Source: Thalassobius vesicularis (GTDB lineage: Bacteria > Pseudomonadota > Alphaproteobacteria > Rhodobacterales > Rhodobacteraceae). From it: DNA of 64,000 bases. Position numbers and translations under genes: made by a program. Below, in pieces: positions 36,998 to 46,306 of the stretch (the first letter of the stretch is position 1; each line of letters opens with the position of its first letter). The notes below the pieces were generated by a model. That model ran no database searches. It worked only from the letters and a program-made list of their open reading frames with translations, and had not been told where the DNA came from. The DNA lies in the NCBI RefSeq assembly GCF_004799325.1, contig NZ_SSMD01000006.1, positions 186,001-250,000 of the forward strand. Direction: 5' to 3'.

Positions 36998-37681
36998 TTA
37001 CCCTCGTGCCAATGCTGGAATGCCCGTCAGATCCGAGAGGATATGCTGCGGCCGTCCCGGCAGGCGATCCTCGGGCGCGTTGGCGCGGTTGACCCATGCC
37101 GTGACGAATCCGTAGGACGAGGCCGCCGCGGCATCCCACCCGTTCGAGGACACAAACAGAACCTGATCGGGGGCGCAACCGAAGCGTTGACCGACAAGGT
37201 CATAAACCACGGAGGCGGGCTTGAAGATGCCAACGGATTCGACCGACAGGCAATCGTCCAGCACATCGCCCAAGCCCGCCGATTGCACCGCCCCGTCCAG
37301 CATCGCGGGCGAGCCGTTGGACAGGATCGCGGTGTTCATACCGCCGGCTTTCAGGTCGGACAGCATTTGCGGCACTTCGGGGTAGGCCGAAAGCTCCCAG
37401 TAGAGTTGCAGCAGGCGCGCGCGCAGGGCGGGGTCGGACAGGCCCACGGCCTCCATCGCCCAGTCCAGACCATCCTGCGTGACCTGCCAGAAGTCGCAAT
37501 GCTGGCCCATGACGGCGCGCAGCCAGCTGTATTGCAACTGCTTTTGGCGCCAGTGCTCGGCCAGCGCGGGCCATTTCTCGGCCAGGGCGGCGTTGCCGGG
37601 CTCAGTCGCAGCCTCGCGCGCGGCGGCGGCCACGTCGAACAGGGTGCCATAGGCGTCGAAAATGCAGGTCGTGATGGTCAT
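36998..37681 (-). CDS. Haloacid dehalogenase type II (L-2-haloacid dehalogenase-like)
   Basis: This 227-residue HAD-superfamily protein has the nucleophile Asp9 in FDAYGTLFD and the SNGSP motif II, with FKPASVVYDLVGQRFG and VSSNGWDAAAASSYGF completing the type II 2-haloacid dehalogenase pattern. It would hydrolyse L-2-haloacids to D-2-hydroxyacids. ATG 37681 is used. It is the first gene of a three-gene operon with an alpha/beta hydrolase and a PLP dehydratase. A generic HAD phosphatase function is less likely given the DAYGT signature. Confidence 0.88.
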   Translation of the reverse strand: MTITTCIFDAYGTLFDVAAAAREAATEPGNAALAEKWPALAEHWRQKQLQYSWLRAVMGQHCDFWQVTQDGLDWAMEAVGLSDPALRARLLQLYWELSAYPEVPQMLSDLKAGGMNTAILSNGSPAMLDGAVQSAGLGDVLDDCLSVESVGIFKPASVVYDLVGQRFGCAPDQVLFVSSNGWDAAAASSYGFVTAWVNRANAPEDRLPGRPQHILSDLTGIPALARG

Positions 37682-37841
37682 GTGTGTCTCCTCCCGGTCC
37701 CGAAGGTGGCACGCGCGGACGCCGCTGGGAAGCCCGGTTTGCAATCCGGACCCATCACGGTTAGGTTCTCTGCCATCGCCAGAGTACCCGTCCGATGGGC
37801 GGCCTCTTCACTCAATCCCCTGAAAAAGGACAGGACTAGGC

Positions 37842-38270
37842 ATGACGCAAGTCAAACCGGGCGACAAGGTGCGCCTTCACTATACCGGAACGCTGGAAGA
37901 CGGCTCGCAATTCGACAGCTCGGCCGGGCGCGATCCGCTGGAATTCACCGTGGGCTCGGGGCAGATCATCCCCGGTCTGGACCGTGAAATCCCCGGCATG
38001 GTGGTCGGCGACAAGAAAACCGTCGTGATCGCACCGGCAGACGCCTACGGCGAAAGCCACCCCGACGCCATCCAGGCGATCCCGCGTTCGAACGTACCGG
38101 CGGAAATCCCGCTGGAGCTGGGCCTGCAACTGCAGATGCAGTCGCCCTCGGGCCAGATCGTGCCGGTGACCGTGGTCGGCATCACCGAAGAAGAGGTGAC
38201 GCTGGACGCCAACCACCCGCTGGCCGGCAAGGCGCTGACCTTCGCGATCGAGCTGGTCTCGATCGGCTGA
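37842..38270 (+). CDS. FKBP-type peptidyl-prolyl isomerase (SlyD-like)
   Basis: This 142-residue protein combines an FKBP domain with an inserted flap domain. GDKVRLHYTGTLEDGSQFDSS opens the fold (in parts), IPGLDREIPGM and the central NVPAEIPLELG flap are typical of SlyD/FkpB. It lacks the His/Cys-rich metal tail of E. coli SlyD and has no signal peptide, so it is a cytoplasmic isomerase/chaperone. An AAAGGA ribosome site precedes the ATG and an intrinsic terminator follows. Confidence 0.92.
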   Translation: MTQVKPGDKVRLHYTGTLEDGSQFDSSAGRDPLEFTVGSGQIIPGLDREIPGMVVGDKKTVVIAPADAYGESHPDAIQAIPRSNVPAEIPLELGLQLQMQSPSGQIVPVTVVGITEEEVTLDANHPLAGKALTFAIELVSIG

Positions 38271-38288
38271 CACGGCTGACGACGGAAG

Positions 38289-38308
38289 GCCCCACGCGGC
38301 GGGGCTTT
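38289..38308 (+). terminator. Intrinsic terminator after the FKBP gene
   Basis: GCCCC, seven bases, GGGGC followed by TTT lies about 20 bases after the stop codon. The flanking AAG and CTT extend the stem weakly. Confidence 0.6.
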
Positions 38309-38355
38309 CCCTTCGGTGGCGGCGTGCTAGGCTTTCGACAAAGCCGGAGGACGCC

Positions 38356-38952
38356 ATGCCCAACACTGCCGAAACACTGCTGGAACGCATCCGCACCCTT
38401 CAGGACGAATTCGAAGCCGAACTGGCCAAACGCCGCGCCGAGTTCCGCTACCGGCTGGAAAACGGCCGCGTCGTCTGGGAGGAAGAAGCCCGCCGCCAAC
38501 ACCGCGAACTCAAGGTGCGCCTGCTGGCTTTCTTGCGCCGCACCCGCCCGATGGTGGTGCTGACCGCCCCGGCGATCTACGCACTGATCGTGCCCTTCGC
38601 ACTGCTAGACCTGTTCGTGACGGCCTACCAGGCAATCTGCTTTCCGGTCTACGGCATCCCCAAGGTCCGCCGCATCGACCACATCCGCATCGACCGCCAC
38701 CACCTGGCCTATTTGAACGGCCTGCAAAAACTGAACTGCGTCTATTGCGGCTACTGCAACGGCCTGCTGTCCTACGTGCGCGAGATCGCCGGCCGGACCG
38801 AGGCCTACTGGTGCCCTATCAAACACGCCGCCCGCGTCGATGGCGTGCATCCTCACTACGGCAGTTTCCTAGAATACGGCGACGGTGAGGGGTTTGAGAA
38901 GGGGCTTAGCCGGTCTCGAAACAAGCTGAAAAAGCTCAAAGGCACAGATTAG
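38356..38952 (+). CDS. Membrane-anchored protein with CxxCxxC motif, unknown function
   Basis: This 198-residue protein has a charged N-terminal coiled-coil stretch (about 5-60, many Glu/Arg), one hydrophobic segment (about 66-92) probably spanning or dipping into the membrane, then a short positively charged linker. A cysteine cluster follows: Cys128, Cys131, Cys134 (LNCVYCGYCNG), then Cys153 and His157 (YWCPIKHAA). The four cysteines could hold zinc or an iron-sulfur cluster. The family is not recognised by name; function is unknown. It follows the FKBP gene on the same strand and ends at a palindromic repeat. Confidence 0.75.
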   Translation: MPNTAETLLERIRTLQDEFEAELAKRRAEFRYRLENGRVVWEEEARRQHRELKVRLLAFLRRTRPMVVLTAPAIYALIVPFALLDLFVTAYQAICFPVYGIPKVRRIDHIRIDRHHLAYLNGLQKLNCVYCGYCNGLLSYVREIAGRTEAYWCPIKHAARVDGVHPHYGSFLEYGDGEGFEKGLSRSRNKLKKLKGTD

Positions 38953-38988
38953 TCTCTCGGCGCCGCGCCACCGGCCCGGTTGGAATTT

Positions 38989-39060
38989 GAGTATTTGGGT
39001 CAGAAAGAAGCAGGGGGCCGGGAAAGCCCCCATCTTGGTTTCTTTCTGATAAAAATACTC
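38989..39060. repeat. Intergenic palindromic element, version 2, core copy
   Basis: The arms GAGTATTTGGGTCAGAAAGAA (38989-39009, nearly the whole arm) and TTCTTTCT...AAAATACTC (39040-39060) flank a GGGGGCC...GCCCCC inner hairpin. The outer GGGGCGCTGCCCC blocks of the full copy are absent. It separates the convergent CxxCxxC-protein and quinone-reductase genes and fits a bidirectional terminator. Confidence 0.8.
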
Positions 39061-39091
39061 TATTCCGCCGAGGGGGCCAGCGCGTGGGTTG

Positions 39092-40081
39092 TCAGGCGAA
39101 GTCGACCAGAATAGCCCCGCTGCGTTTGCCGGCTTCGACCGCCTGATGAGCGGTGGCGCAGTCGGCGGCAGGCAGGATTTGCGCGATGTCGATGTTGAGT
39201 GCGCCTTCGGTCAGGGCGGCGTGCAGACGCATGATGGCCTGGATGCGCTCGGGCATGGGCAGCAGGTAGATCAGCACCATGCGCAGTGTGACGTGTTTGA
39301 ACATCAGCGCGTAGAAGGGCATTTGGAACTCGGGGCGCTGGGCGGAGCCGTAGGCGGCGATCGTGCCGCCGATGGTGATCACTTCGGCGATCATGTCGAT
39401 GTTGCGCCCGGCTTCGACCTCGATCACCCGGTCGATGGGGCGGCCATCGTTTGCAGCCAGCACTTGCGCGGCCAGGTCGGGGGCGGTGTAGTCCAGCACC
39501 GCGTCGGCGCCTGCGGCTGTGACACGGCCTGCAAGCGCGGGGGAGCTGGTGGCGATGACCTTTGCGCCGCCCCATCTTGCCAGCTGCACGGCCAGCAGAC
39601 CAACCGTGCCCGAGCCGCCTGACACCAGCACCGTTTGCCCGCGCACGTCGCCATCGGCGAAGACGCAATGGGCCGCTGTCAGTCCGGGAATGCCCAGCAC
39701 GGCCCCGGTTTGCAGCGTTACGTCATCAGGCAGCGGCACCGCCTGGGCCTGCGGCAGGGCGACGTATTCGGCCGCCGTGCCGTGGGCGCGTTGCCAGGCG
39801 GCGTTCCAGATCCAGACACGCTCGCCGATCCGGTCCTTGGGGACGCCGGGGCCGACCGCCTCGATCACGCCGGAGCCGTCGGAATGCGGGATCATCACCG
39901 GAAAGGGCGGTTTGGTCACGCCGGGCCGCGCGCCACCGCGCAGTTTGACGTCCGAGGGGTTCACCCCGGAAAACCGCACCCGGACAAGTACTTCGCCAGC
40001 GCAGGGAACCGGCTTTGGCAGGGTTTCCAGCGTCAGGACGTCGGCGGCAGGTCCAAGGGACCGGTAGGTGATGGCGCGCAT
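39092..40081 (-). CDS. NADPH:quinone reductase-like zinc-less medium-chain dehydrogenase
   Basis: This 329-residue MDR-superfamily protein of the QOR/zeta-crystallin branch lacks the catalytic zinc cysteines. VRVRFSGVNPSDVKLRGG and MIPHSDGSGVIEAVGPGV are typical N-terminal blocks, and VLVSGGSGTVGLLAVQLARWGGAKVIATSS is the NADPH-binding Rossmann region (quoted in parts). It reduces quinones or enones. A GGGGAGGA ribosome site precedes the ATG. It sits beside irr without an obvious link. Confidence 0.87.
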   Translation of the reverse strand: MRAITYRSLGPAADVLTLETLPKPVPCAGEVLVRVRFSGVNPSDVKLRGGARPGVTKPPFPVMIPHSDGSGVIEAVGPGVPKDRIGERVWIWNAAWQRAHGTAAEYVALPQAQAVPLPDDVTLQTGAVLGIPGLTAAHCVFADGDVRGQTVLVSGGSGTVGLLAVQLARWGGAKVIATSSPALAGRVTAAGADAVLDYTAPDLAAQVLAANDGRPIDRVIEVEAGRNIDMIAEVITIGGTIAAYGSAQRPEFQMPFYALMFKHVTLRMVLIYLLPMPERIQAIMRLHAALTEGALNIDIAQILPAADCATAHQAVEAGKRSGAILVDFA

Positions 40082-40176
40082 GATGATCCTCCCCTCTCAT
40101 ATGGCAGGGGAATGGTATCGCTGCGCCGCGCAAATGCAATTGCGCAAAACGCGTATTGTTCTGAAAGCCCTGGCGC

Positions 40177-40599
40177 TTACTTGCGGCGCAGGCGGATCAC
40201 CACGTCGACGCTTGCGATCTCGGCGCCGCGGGGGGCGTCGGGCAGGCGCGAGATCACCAGTTGATCCACGGGCGCATCGGTCAGGCGGCCGTCATCCTCC
40301 CAGAAGAAATGGGGGTGGTCGCGGGTGTTGGTATCGAAATAGCTGCGCGAGCCGTCAACGGTGACTTCCTGCATCAGCCCCGCCTCGCAGAACGCGCGCA
40401 GGGTGTTGTAGACCGTCGCCAGCGAGACGCTTTCGCCCTGATCCATGGCGGCCGAGTACAGGCTTTCGGCGGTGACGTGGCGGTGTTGGCCGTCGCCCAC
40501 CAGCAAGGCCGCCAGTGCCGCGCGTTGCCGCGTGGGGCGCACCCCGGCCTCTGCCAGCCAGCTGGCGCCGCGTTCCTTGGCCTGATCCGTCATGATCAT
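40177..40599 (-). CDS. irr: Fur-family iron response regulator, Irr type
   Basis: This Fur-superfamily regulator of about 140 residues has the DNA-binding part GVRPTRQRAALAALL and SLATVYNTLRAFCEAGLMQEV and the dimerisation part with HPHFFWEDDGRLTDAP, the form seen in rhodobacterial and rhizobial Irr. Irr senses haem rather than iron itself in studied species. The start is taken at ATG 40599, since AAGGGA lies 9 bases upstream; a GTG at 40620 opens a slightly longer frame. It is divergent from fabA across about 170 bases that hold a perfect palindrome. Confidence 0.87.
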   Translation of the reverse strand: MIMTDQAKERGASWLAEAGVRPTRQRAALAALLVGDGQHRHVTAESLYSAAMDQGESVSLATVYNTLRAFCEAGLMQEVTVDGSRSYFDTNTRDHPHFFWEDDGRLTDAPVDQLVISRLPDAPRGAEIASVDVVIRLRRK

Positions 40600-40649
40600 G
40601 TCGTACATTCCCTTGTTCACCTGTTAATATAAGGGAGCAGGGCAGGCAA

Positions 40650-40661
40650 TTTCAATTGAAA
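40650..40661. promoter_or_regulatory. Perfect 12-bp palindrome between irr and fabA
   Basis: TTTCAATTGAAA lies in the AT-rich divergent promoter region. Its form (A/T-rich dyad) is compatible with Irr/ICE-type or Fur-family binding, though the known ICE consensus (TTTAGAA-N3-TTCTAAA) is not matched exactly. Confidence 0.4.
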
Positions 40662-40771
40662 ACAGGTCGCAACTGGCGGGGTGCGACATTGGCTTGGCCT
40701 TGCGTGGGGGGCAAGCCGGGTGCTACAGGGAAAGGCAACAGAAAAAGACCGATCAAAGGGGTTCCGGCCAC

Positions 40772-41281
40772 ATGTCCCAATATCCGAGCAGTTTCGACCG
40801 CGACGACCTTCTGAAATGCGCCCGAGGCGAGCTGTTCGGGCCGGGCAATGCCCAGCTGCCCGCGCCGCCGATGCTGATGATGGACCGCATCACCGAGATT
40901 TCCGGCGACGGCGGCCTGCACGGCAAGGGCCACGTGGTGGCCGAGTTCGACATCACCCCGGACCTGTGGTTCTTCGACTGCCACTTCCCTGGCAACCCGA
41001 TCATGCCCGGCTGCCTGGGCCTGGACGGCCTGTGGCAGCTGACCGGCTTCAACCTGGGCTGGCGCGGCTGGCTGGGGCGCGGCTATGCGCTGGGCGTGGG
41101 CGAGGTCAAGCTGACCGGCATGGTCCGTCCGGACCGCAAGATGCTGACCTACAAGGTGGATTTCACCAAGGCGATCCAAACCCGCCGCCTGACCATGGGC
41201 GTGGCCGACGGCATCGTCGAGGCCGATGGCGAAGTGATCTATGTCGTCAAGGACATGAAAGTCGCGCTGAGCGAGAGCTGA
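40772..41281 (+). CDS. fabA: 3-hydroxydecanoyl-ACP dehydratase/isomerase
   Basis: This 169-residue enzyme dehydrates 3-hydroxydecanoyl-ACP and isomerises the product to cis-3-decenoyl-ACP, the branch point of anaerobic unsaturated fatty acid synthesis. The hotdog-fold active site is [17 protein letters not shown], with catalytic His (in CHFPG) and Asp (in LGLDG). ATG 40772 (MSQYPSSF) is the start. In many relatives fabB follows directly; here a terminator follows and fabB is 5.1 kb further on. Confidence 0.96.
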   Translation: MSQYPSSFDRDDLLKCARGELFGPGNAQLPAPPMLMMDRITEISGDGGLHGKGHVVAEFDITPDLWFFDCHFPGNPIMPGCLGLDGLWQLTGFNLGWRGWLGRGYALGVGEVKLTGMVRPDRKMLTYKVDFTKAIQTRRLTMGVADGIVEADGEVIYVVKDMKVALSES

Positions 41282-41308
41282 GCTTTCGCGACCACCGAGA
41301 TCGAAAAT

Positions 41309-41331
41309 GGGGCCCGTCGGGCCCCTTTTTT
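41309..41331 (+). terminator. Intrinsic terminator after fabA
   Basis: GGGGCCC, loop GTC, GGGCCCC followed by six T. It is a strong factor-independent terminator 27 bases after fabA and directly before the end of the convergent LysR gene. Confidence 0.9.
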
Positions 41332-41336
41332 GTTGC

Positions 41337-42227
41337 TCACTCCAGCAGCGGTGAGCCGGAGTTCTGGCTCAGCAATTCCTGCACCAGTGGGTTGGGGAAG
41401 CGGCGGCGCAGGGTGACGGCGTAGAAGGTTTCCCGGATCCGCGGGTGCTCGTTCGCCTCTTTGAGGCGGCCCGAGGTGAGTTCGTCCTTCACCACGATGG
41501 GGGCGACCAGGGCGAGGCCGATATCCTCGCGGGCCAGAAGGCGCATCATGGCCATGTCGTCGACCTCGGCCGCGATCTGGGGGCGGACGGACAGGCGGCT
41601 GGCCATCGCGTCGAACGCCGTGCGCAGGCTGCTGTCGGTGGTCGGCAGGATGAAGGGCTGTTCGCGCAGCAGATCGCGGATCGGGCGGTCGGGGTCCAGC
41701 CGGTCGGGGGTGCCGACGATGCTGACCTCTTGCTCGCCGATCTGGTGGGTCTCGAACGGGGTCAGGCTGTCGTCGGGGGGCGGGCGGTTCATCAAGACCA
41801 GGTCGAGGTTGAGCGTACCCAGCCCTTCGAGCAGTTCCGCCGGGCTGCCGGAGCGCAGGATCACCTCGACGTCCAGACGGGCCAGGATCGGGCGCAGAAA
41901 TCCGATCTGAAAGTTGCGCGACAGGGTGGCCAGCGCACCGACGCGCAGCGCCTTGCGGGTCTGGACGGTGCCCGTCAGCGTGGCCACAAGCTCTTGTCCC
42001 GTCGAGAAAATCGCGTCCGCGTGGTCCAGCGCGATGCGGCCGGCCTCGGTCAGGTGCAACTGGCGGCCACGGCGTTCGAACAGCGGGTGGCCTAGGCGGT
42101 CCTCTAGCTGCTTGATCTGCACCGACAGCGCCGATTGCGACAGGTTCAGCCGCTGCGCGGTGCGCGTCAGGTTGCCGTCATGCGCGACGGCCCAGAAGTA
42201 CCGGAGGTGATGATAGTTCAGCGGCAT
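41337..42227 (-). CDS. LysR family regulator, divergent from dabBA
   Basis: This 296-residue LysR-type regulator has an N-terminal winged helix-turn-helix (LNYHHLRYFWAVAHDGNLTRTAQRLNLSQSALSVQIKQLE in parts, residues about 3-62) and a C-terminal periplasmic-binding-protein-like effector domain (about 90-290). The sequence style is that of the NhaR-like group often found beside dabBA-type loci. Start at ATG 42227; an ATG ten codons upstream is possible and neither has a good ribosome site. It faces dabB across 108 bases containing two dyads, so it most likely controls dabBA. The open frame continues far upstream but overlaps dabB and is not coding. Confidence 0.86.
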   Translation of the reverse strand: MPLNYHHLRYFWAVAHDGNLTRTAQRLNLSQSALSVQIKQLEDRLGHPLFERRGRQLHLTEAGRIALDHADAIFSTGQELVATLTGTVQTRKALRVGALATLSRNFQIGFLRPILARLDVEVILRSGSPAELLEGLGTLNLDLVLMNRPPPDDSLTPFETHQIGEQEVSIVGTPDRLDPDRPIRDLLREQPFILPTTDSSLRTAFDAMASRLSVRPQIAAEVDDMAMMRLLAREDIGLALVAPIVVKDELTSGRLKEANEHPRIRETFYAVTLRRRFPNPLVQELLSQNSGSPLLE

Positions 42228-42274
42228 TCGATATAAATAATCGAACGAAAACTCCATAACAATGAATTTTTCAT
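42227..42274. promoter_or_regulatory. Two dyads in the LysR-dabB intergenic region (candidate LysR sites)
   Basis: TTCGAT-N7-ATCGAA (42227-42245) touches the LysR start, and ATGAA-TTT-TTCAT (42262-42274) lies between the genes. Spaced A/T-rich dyads of this type are usual for LysR regulators that control themselves and a divergent target. No explicit dabB promoter hexamers can be fixed. Confidence 0.45.
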
Positions 42275-42335
42275 GGCATTTGGGCTGTTCTAAGTGATCG
42301 GGGCAACGACATCCGAGACCCGAAGGAGCCCGATC

Positions 42336-43886
42336 ATGGCGTATCTGTATCTTCCCCTCGTCAGCCCGTTGGTGCTGCTGCTGGCCGCGTCTCTTGCAGC
42401 GCGTCACCCCGGCAAACGACCCGGCCGCGTGCCGCATCTGGCCGAGGTTGCTGCCTTTGCCGCCTTTGCCGTCGCGGTGCTGTCGGCGGGGGTGTTGGTG
42501 GTCAACGGCCCCGGCACCTCGGGGTTGATCGGGTTTGCCGGGGTGGGGCTGTCGGTGCGGCTGGATGCGGTCAGCGCGGTGATGCTGGTGCTGGTCAGCT
42601 TCATCGGGTGGATCGTGCTGCGCTACAGCCGGACCTATATGGACGGCGAGGCGCGGCAGGGTGCGTTCACCGGCTGGATGACGGTGACGCTGGCGGCGGT
42701 GCTGATGCTGGTGATGTCGGGCAATCTGGTGCAACTGTTCGCGGCGTGGATGCTGACCAGCCTGTCGCTGAACCGGCTGCTGCTGTTCTACCCCGAGCGT
42801 ACCACGGCCCAGCGCGCCGCCCGCAAGAAGGCCGTCGTTGCGCGGCTGAGCGAAGGCGCTTTGGTGGGGGCGTTCGTGCTGCTGATCGCCACGACCGGTA
42901 GCACGGATATCGCAACGGTGCTGGATTCGGCTCAGGCTGATTGGATGACGGTCGGCGCGGCGCTGATGTTGGCGATGGCGGCGGTTCTGGCCTCGGCCCA
43001 GTTTCCGCTGCACGGCTGGCTGACCGAGGTGATGGAGGCGCCGACGCCCGTTTCCGCGCTGCTGCATGCCGGGGTGATCAACGCGGGCGGGTACCTGCTG
43101 GTGCGGTTCGCGGACGTGATGCTGCTGGCGCCCGGGGTGATGGCGCTGCTGGTCATGCTGGGCGGCTTCACGGCGCTGTTCGGCGGGCTGGTGATGCTGA
43201 CGCAACCGGCGGTCAAGACCTCGCTGGCGTGGTCGACGATTGCGCAGATGGCCTTCATGATGATGCAATGCGGGCTGGCGCTGTTCCCGCTGGCGCTGCT
43301 GCATATCGTGGCGCATTCGCTGTACAAGGCGCACGCGTTCCTGAGCTCGGGCACGGCGGTGCGCAATGTCGCCGCGATCCGCAGGCCCGGCCCGATCGCG
43401 GTGCCGAGCGCGCGCAACGTGCTGCTGGCCTTTGCCATCGCCATCGCGATTTACGCCGGTCTCGGCGCGGTTCTGGGGTTCGAGGGCAAGTCGGTTCAGG
43501 CCATCGCCCTGGGCGTGATCCTGATCTTTGGCGTGGCCTATCTGCTGGCGCAGGGCTTTGCGGATACCGCCCCGCGCGAGCTGATGCGGCGCACCGTGGC
43601 CTATGCGCTGGTGACCTCGGTCAGCTATTTCGCGCTGCAACTGGTCGCGCTGTCGCTGACCGCCGGAACCCTGCCGCCGACCCCGGCCCCCGGCCCGCTG
43701 GAATGGGCGCTGATCGTGCTGGCGCTGGTCAGCTTTGGCGGCGTCGCGCTGGCGCAGGCGACGTTCCCGCTGTGGGCCTCGCACCCGGCGGCGGCGGGGC
43801 TGCGCGTGCACCTGACCAACGGACTTTATGCCAATGCCCTCTTTGACAGGCTGCTGGACGGTTGGTCCAGACGGTCGGCACTCTGA
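42336..43886 (+). CDS. dabB: DAB inorganic-carbon accumulation complex, membrane subunit
   Basis: This 516-residue polytopic membrane protein belongs to the proton-antiporter (NuoL/MrpA-like) family. Helix blocks such as [32 protein letters not shown] and [44 protein letters not shown] (in parts) contain the conserved Lys/His/Glu of the proton path. It is not a complex I subunit here: no nuo genes are near, and the partner is a DUF2309 gene starting 14 bases after its stop. In the DAB model, this subunit couples ion flow to directional CO2 hydration by DabA. GAAGGAG precedes the ATG. Confidence 0.9.
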   Translation: MAYLYLPLVSPLVLLLAASLAARHPGKRPGRVPHLAEVAAFAAFAVAVLSAGVLVVNGPGTSGLIGFAGVGLSVRLDAVSAVMLVLVSFIGWIVLRYSRTYMDGEARQGAFTGWMTVTLAAVLMLVMSGNLVQLFAAWMLTSLSLNRLLLFYPERTTAQRAARKKAVVARLSEGALVGAFVLLIATTGSTDIATVLDSAQADWMTVGAALMLAMAAVLASAQFPLHGWLTEVMEAPTPVSALLHAGVINAGGYLLVRFADVMLLAPGVMALLVMLGGFTALFGGLVMLTQPAVKTSLAWSTIAQMAFMMMQCGLALFPLALLHIVAHSLYKAHAFLSSGTAVRNVAAIRRPGPIAVPSARNVLLAFAIAIAIYAGLGAVLGFEGKSVQAIALGVILIFGVAYLLAQGFADTAPRELMRRTVAYALVTSVSYFALQLVALSLTAGTLPPTPAPGPLEWALIVLALVSFGGVALAQATFPLWASHPAAAGLRVHLTNGLYANALFDRLLDGWSRRSAL

Positions 43887-43900
43887 AAGGAACCTTGCTG

Positions 43901-46306
43901 ATGTTTGCAAAACTGGAATCCTATCCCGCCGCGCTGCTGGAACTGGTGGCCGTGGCCAACCAGTCCGCCAAGGCGATCCCGCCGCTGTTCCCGCTGTCGG
44001 CCTCGGTCGCGGTGAACCCGTTCCTGGGCCAGGCCGGAGAGCCGCTGGCCGTTACCGCCGCCCGTCTGGCGCGGGTCGGGGGTGCGCGGGTTGTGCCCGA
44101 GCGGTCCCATTGGGCCGCGAAATGGCAAGCCGGAGTAATCACCGAGGCGGACCTGCGTGAGGCGCTTGCTGCTGTAGCGGGGCGGTTCAACCTGCCCACG
44201 TTGGCGGAGGTCATGGAGGCCGCGCGCCAGCCCGCCCCCGCGCCCAAGGCACTGCCGACCGTGGCTGAACTGGCGGCCGAAGTGTCGGGGATTGATTGGC
44301 CCGAGCTGATCGACGACCGCATCGGCGCTTGGGCCGCTGGTCATTTCGATCAGGGGCAGGCGCTGTGGAAACAGGCCGACGCGGGCGGGCCGTTCAGCGC
44401 ATGGCGCGAGTTTGCCACGCGCGATCTGACGCCGGAAATCCTTGGCCTGACAGGGTTTTGCGCCTTCGCGGCGGGGACCAACCGCTCGCATTGGCGGGCG
44501 ATTGGCCGGGCGTCGGAACGGCTGGGGCTAAGCTCGGCTGCCGCGCCGACGGCGTTCCATCGCTGGCTGATGACGCTGGGCGGCTGGGCGCAATACGGGC
44601 GCCATCTGCTGTGGCAGGCCGAGTTGGACGGCGTGCAGGACAGCACCGTGACCGAGCTGCTGGCCGTCCGGATGGTGTTCGACGAGGCGCTGTTCGATCT
44701 CTACGAAGACCAGATCGCCACCCGCTGGGCCGAGGCTGTCGCCGCGCATCAGGCTCCGGTCACGCCGTCGCGCGATCAGGTGATTGATGCGGTCTGGCAG
44801 GACGCGGCGGAGCGGGCGGAACAGCGGATTTTGGCGGGCAAGTTCGGGGGGGCGTCGCGCAAGGCTGCGGGGCGCCCGCAGGTGCAGGCGGCGTTCTGCA
44901 TCGACGTCCGATCCGAGGTGTTCCGTCGCGCGCTGGAGGCGCAGGATGCGGGGATCGAGACGCTTGGATTTGCCGGCTTCTTTGGGCTGGCCAGCGCGCA
45001 CAGGGCGGCGGGGTCCGATGTGATCGAGCGGCGCGGGCCGGTGCTGTTGCGGCCGGGTCTGGAGACGCGGGCGGCTGAACCAGTGCGGACTGATCTGGCG
45101 CGGCGTACCTCGGCCCGGGCCAAGCGGGCTTGGGGGCGGTTCAAGCTGGCGGCGGTGTCGTCCTTTGCGTTTGTCGAGGCGACCGGGCCGCTTTACGCCG
45201 GTAAACTGGTGCGGGACGCGCTGGGGCTGGGCGGCCAGTCCGCGCCGGAACCCGCGCCGGTGCTGGACCCCGCGATCGGGCTGGAGGCGCGGGTTGGCAT
45301 GGCCAGGACGGTGCTGACCGCGATGTCGCTGACCGAAGGGTTCGCGCCCATCGTTCTGCTGGCGGGTCACGGGGCCGAGGTGACCAACAACACCCATGAA
45401 AGCGCGCTGCAATGTGGGGCCTGCGGTGGCTTTGCCGGCGACGTGAACGCGCGGTTGCTGGCGGGGGTGCTGAATGATGGCAACGTGCAGGCCGGACTGC
45501 GGGGGCAGGGGATCGAGATCCCCTTGGACACCGTATTCGTGGCGGCGTTGCACAACACGACGACCGACGCGGTGACGCTGTATGAGCGGGATTTGCCGGT
45601 GACCAAGCGGCCGGATGGCCTGAAGCAGCTGAAAAGCTGGCTGGCCAATGCGGGTGCCCTTGCCCGGGCCGAGCGGGCGCAGCGTTTGCCGCGCGCCTTG
45701 GCGGGGCGGGATGTGGCGCGGCGGGCGCGGGACTGGGCCGAAACGCGGCCCGAATGGGGGTTGGCCGGGTGCCGGGCCTTTGTCGCCGCCCCGCGCCACC
45801 GGACCGAGGGCGCGGACCTGTCCGGGCAGGCGTTCCTGCACACGTACGATTGGCGGCGTGACGATGGCTTTGCGGTGCTGGAACTGGTGATGACCGCGCC
45901 TGTCGTGGTGGCCAGTTGGATCAGCCTGCAATATTACGGCTCGGCCGTGGCGCCGGACCTGTTCGGCGGTGGCAACAAGCTGCTGCATAATGTGGTCGGC
46001 GGCATCGGCGTGCTGGAGGGCAACAACGGCGCCCCGCGTCCGGGCCTGCCATGGCAATCGGTGCAGGACGGAGAGCGCCTGCAACACGACCCGTTGCGCC
46101 TGTCGGTGATCATTGAAGCCCCGCGTGAGGCAATGACGGATATCCTGAGCCGTCACCCGCAGGTGCGCGCGCTGTTCGACAACGGCTGGCTGCACCTGAT
46201 GGCCATGGACGATCACGGCCAGCTGGCCTGGCGCTATCGCGGTGATCTGAAATGGACGCGGATCGCCGCCCCCGCTGAGAAGGCGCAGTCGATCGCAGCG
46301 GAATAG
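43901..46306 (+). CDS. dabA: DAB inorganic-carbon accumulation complex, carbonic-anhydrase-like subunit (DUF2309/UPF0753)
   Basis: This 801-residue protein of the DUF2309 family contains a beta-carbonic-anhydrase-like zinc site. Predicted ligands are Cys333 and Asp335 (FCIDVRSE), His490 ([10 protein letters not shown]) and Cys505 (ALQCGACGG); the His-Cys gap of 15 equals that of Halothiobacillus Dab[37 protein letters not shown] (in parts) is another hallmark. With DabB it is predicted to hydrate CO2 irreversibly using the ion gradient and so trap bicarbonate in the cytoplasm. AAAGGAA precedes ATG 43901. No carboxysome or Rubisco gene is in the window. Confidence 0.92.
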   Translation: MFAKLESYPAALLELVAVANQSAKAIPPLFPLSASVAVNPFLGQAGEPLAVTAARLARVGGARVVPERSHWAAKWQAGVITEADLREALAAVAGRFNLPTLAEVMEAARQPAPAPKALPTVAELAAEVSGIDWPELIDDRIGAWAAGHFDQGQALWKQADAGGPFSAWREFATRDLTPEILGLTGFCAFAAGTNRSHWRAIGRASERLGLSSAAAPTAFHRWLMTLGGWAQYGRHLLWQAELDGVQDSTVTELLAVRMVFDEALFDLYEDQIATRWAEAVAAHQAPVTPSRDQVIDAVWQDAAERAEQRILAGKFGGASRKAAGRPQVQAAFCIDVRSEVFRRALEAQDAGIETLGFAGFFGLASAHRAAGSDVIERRGPVLLRPGLETRAAEPVRTDLARRTSARAKRAWGRFKLAAVSSFAFVEATGPLYAGKLVRDALGLGGQSAPEPAPVLDPAIGLEARVGMARTVLTAMSLTEGFAPIVLLAGHGAEVTNNTHESALQCGACGGFAGDVNARLLAGVLNDGNVQAGLRGQGIEIPLDTVFVAALHNTTTDAVTLYERDLPVTKRPDGLKQLKSWLANAGALARAERAQRLPRALAGRDVARRARDWAETRPEWGLAGCRAFVAAPRHRTEGADLSGQAFLHTYDWRRDDGFAVLELVMTAPVVVASWISLQYYGSAVAPDLFGGGNKLLHNVVGGIGVLEGNNGAPRPGLPWQSVQDGERLQHDPLRLSVIIEAPREAMTDILSRHPQVRALFDNGWLHLMAMDDHGQLAWRYRGDLKWTRIAAPAEKAQSIAAE

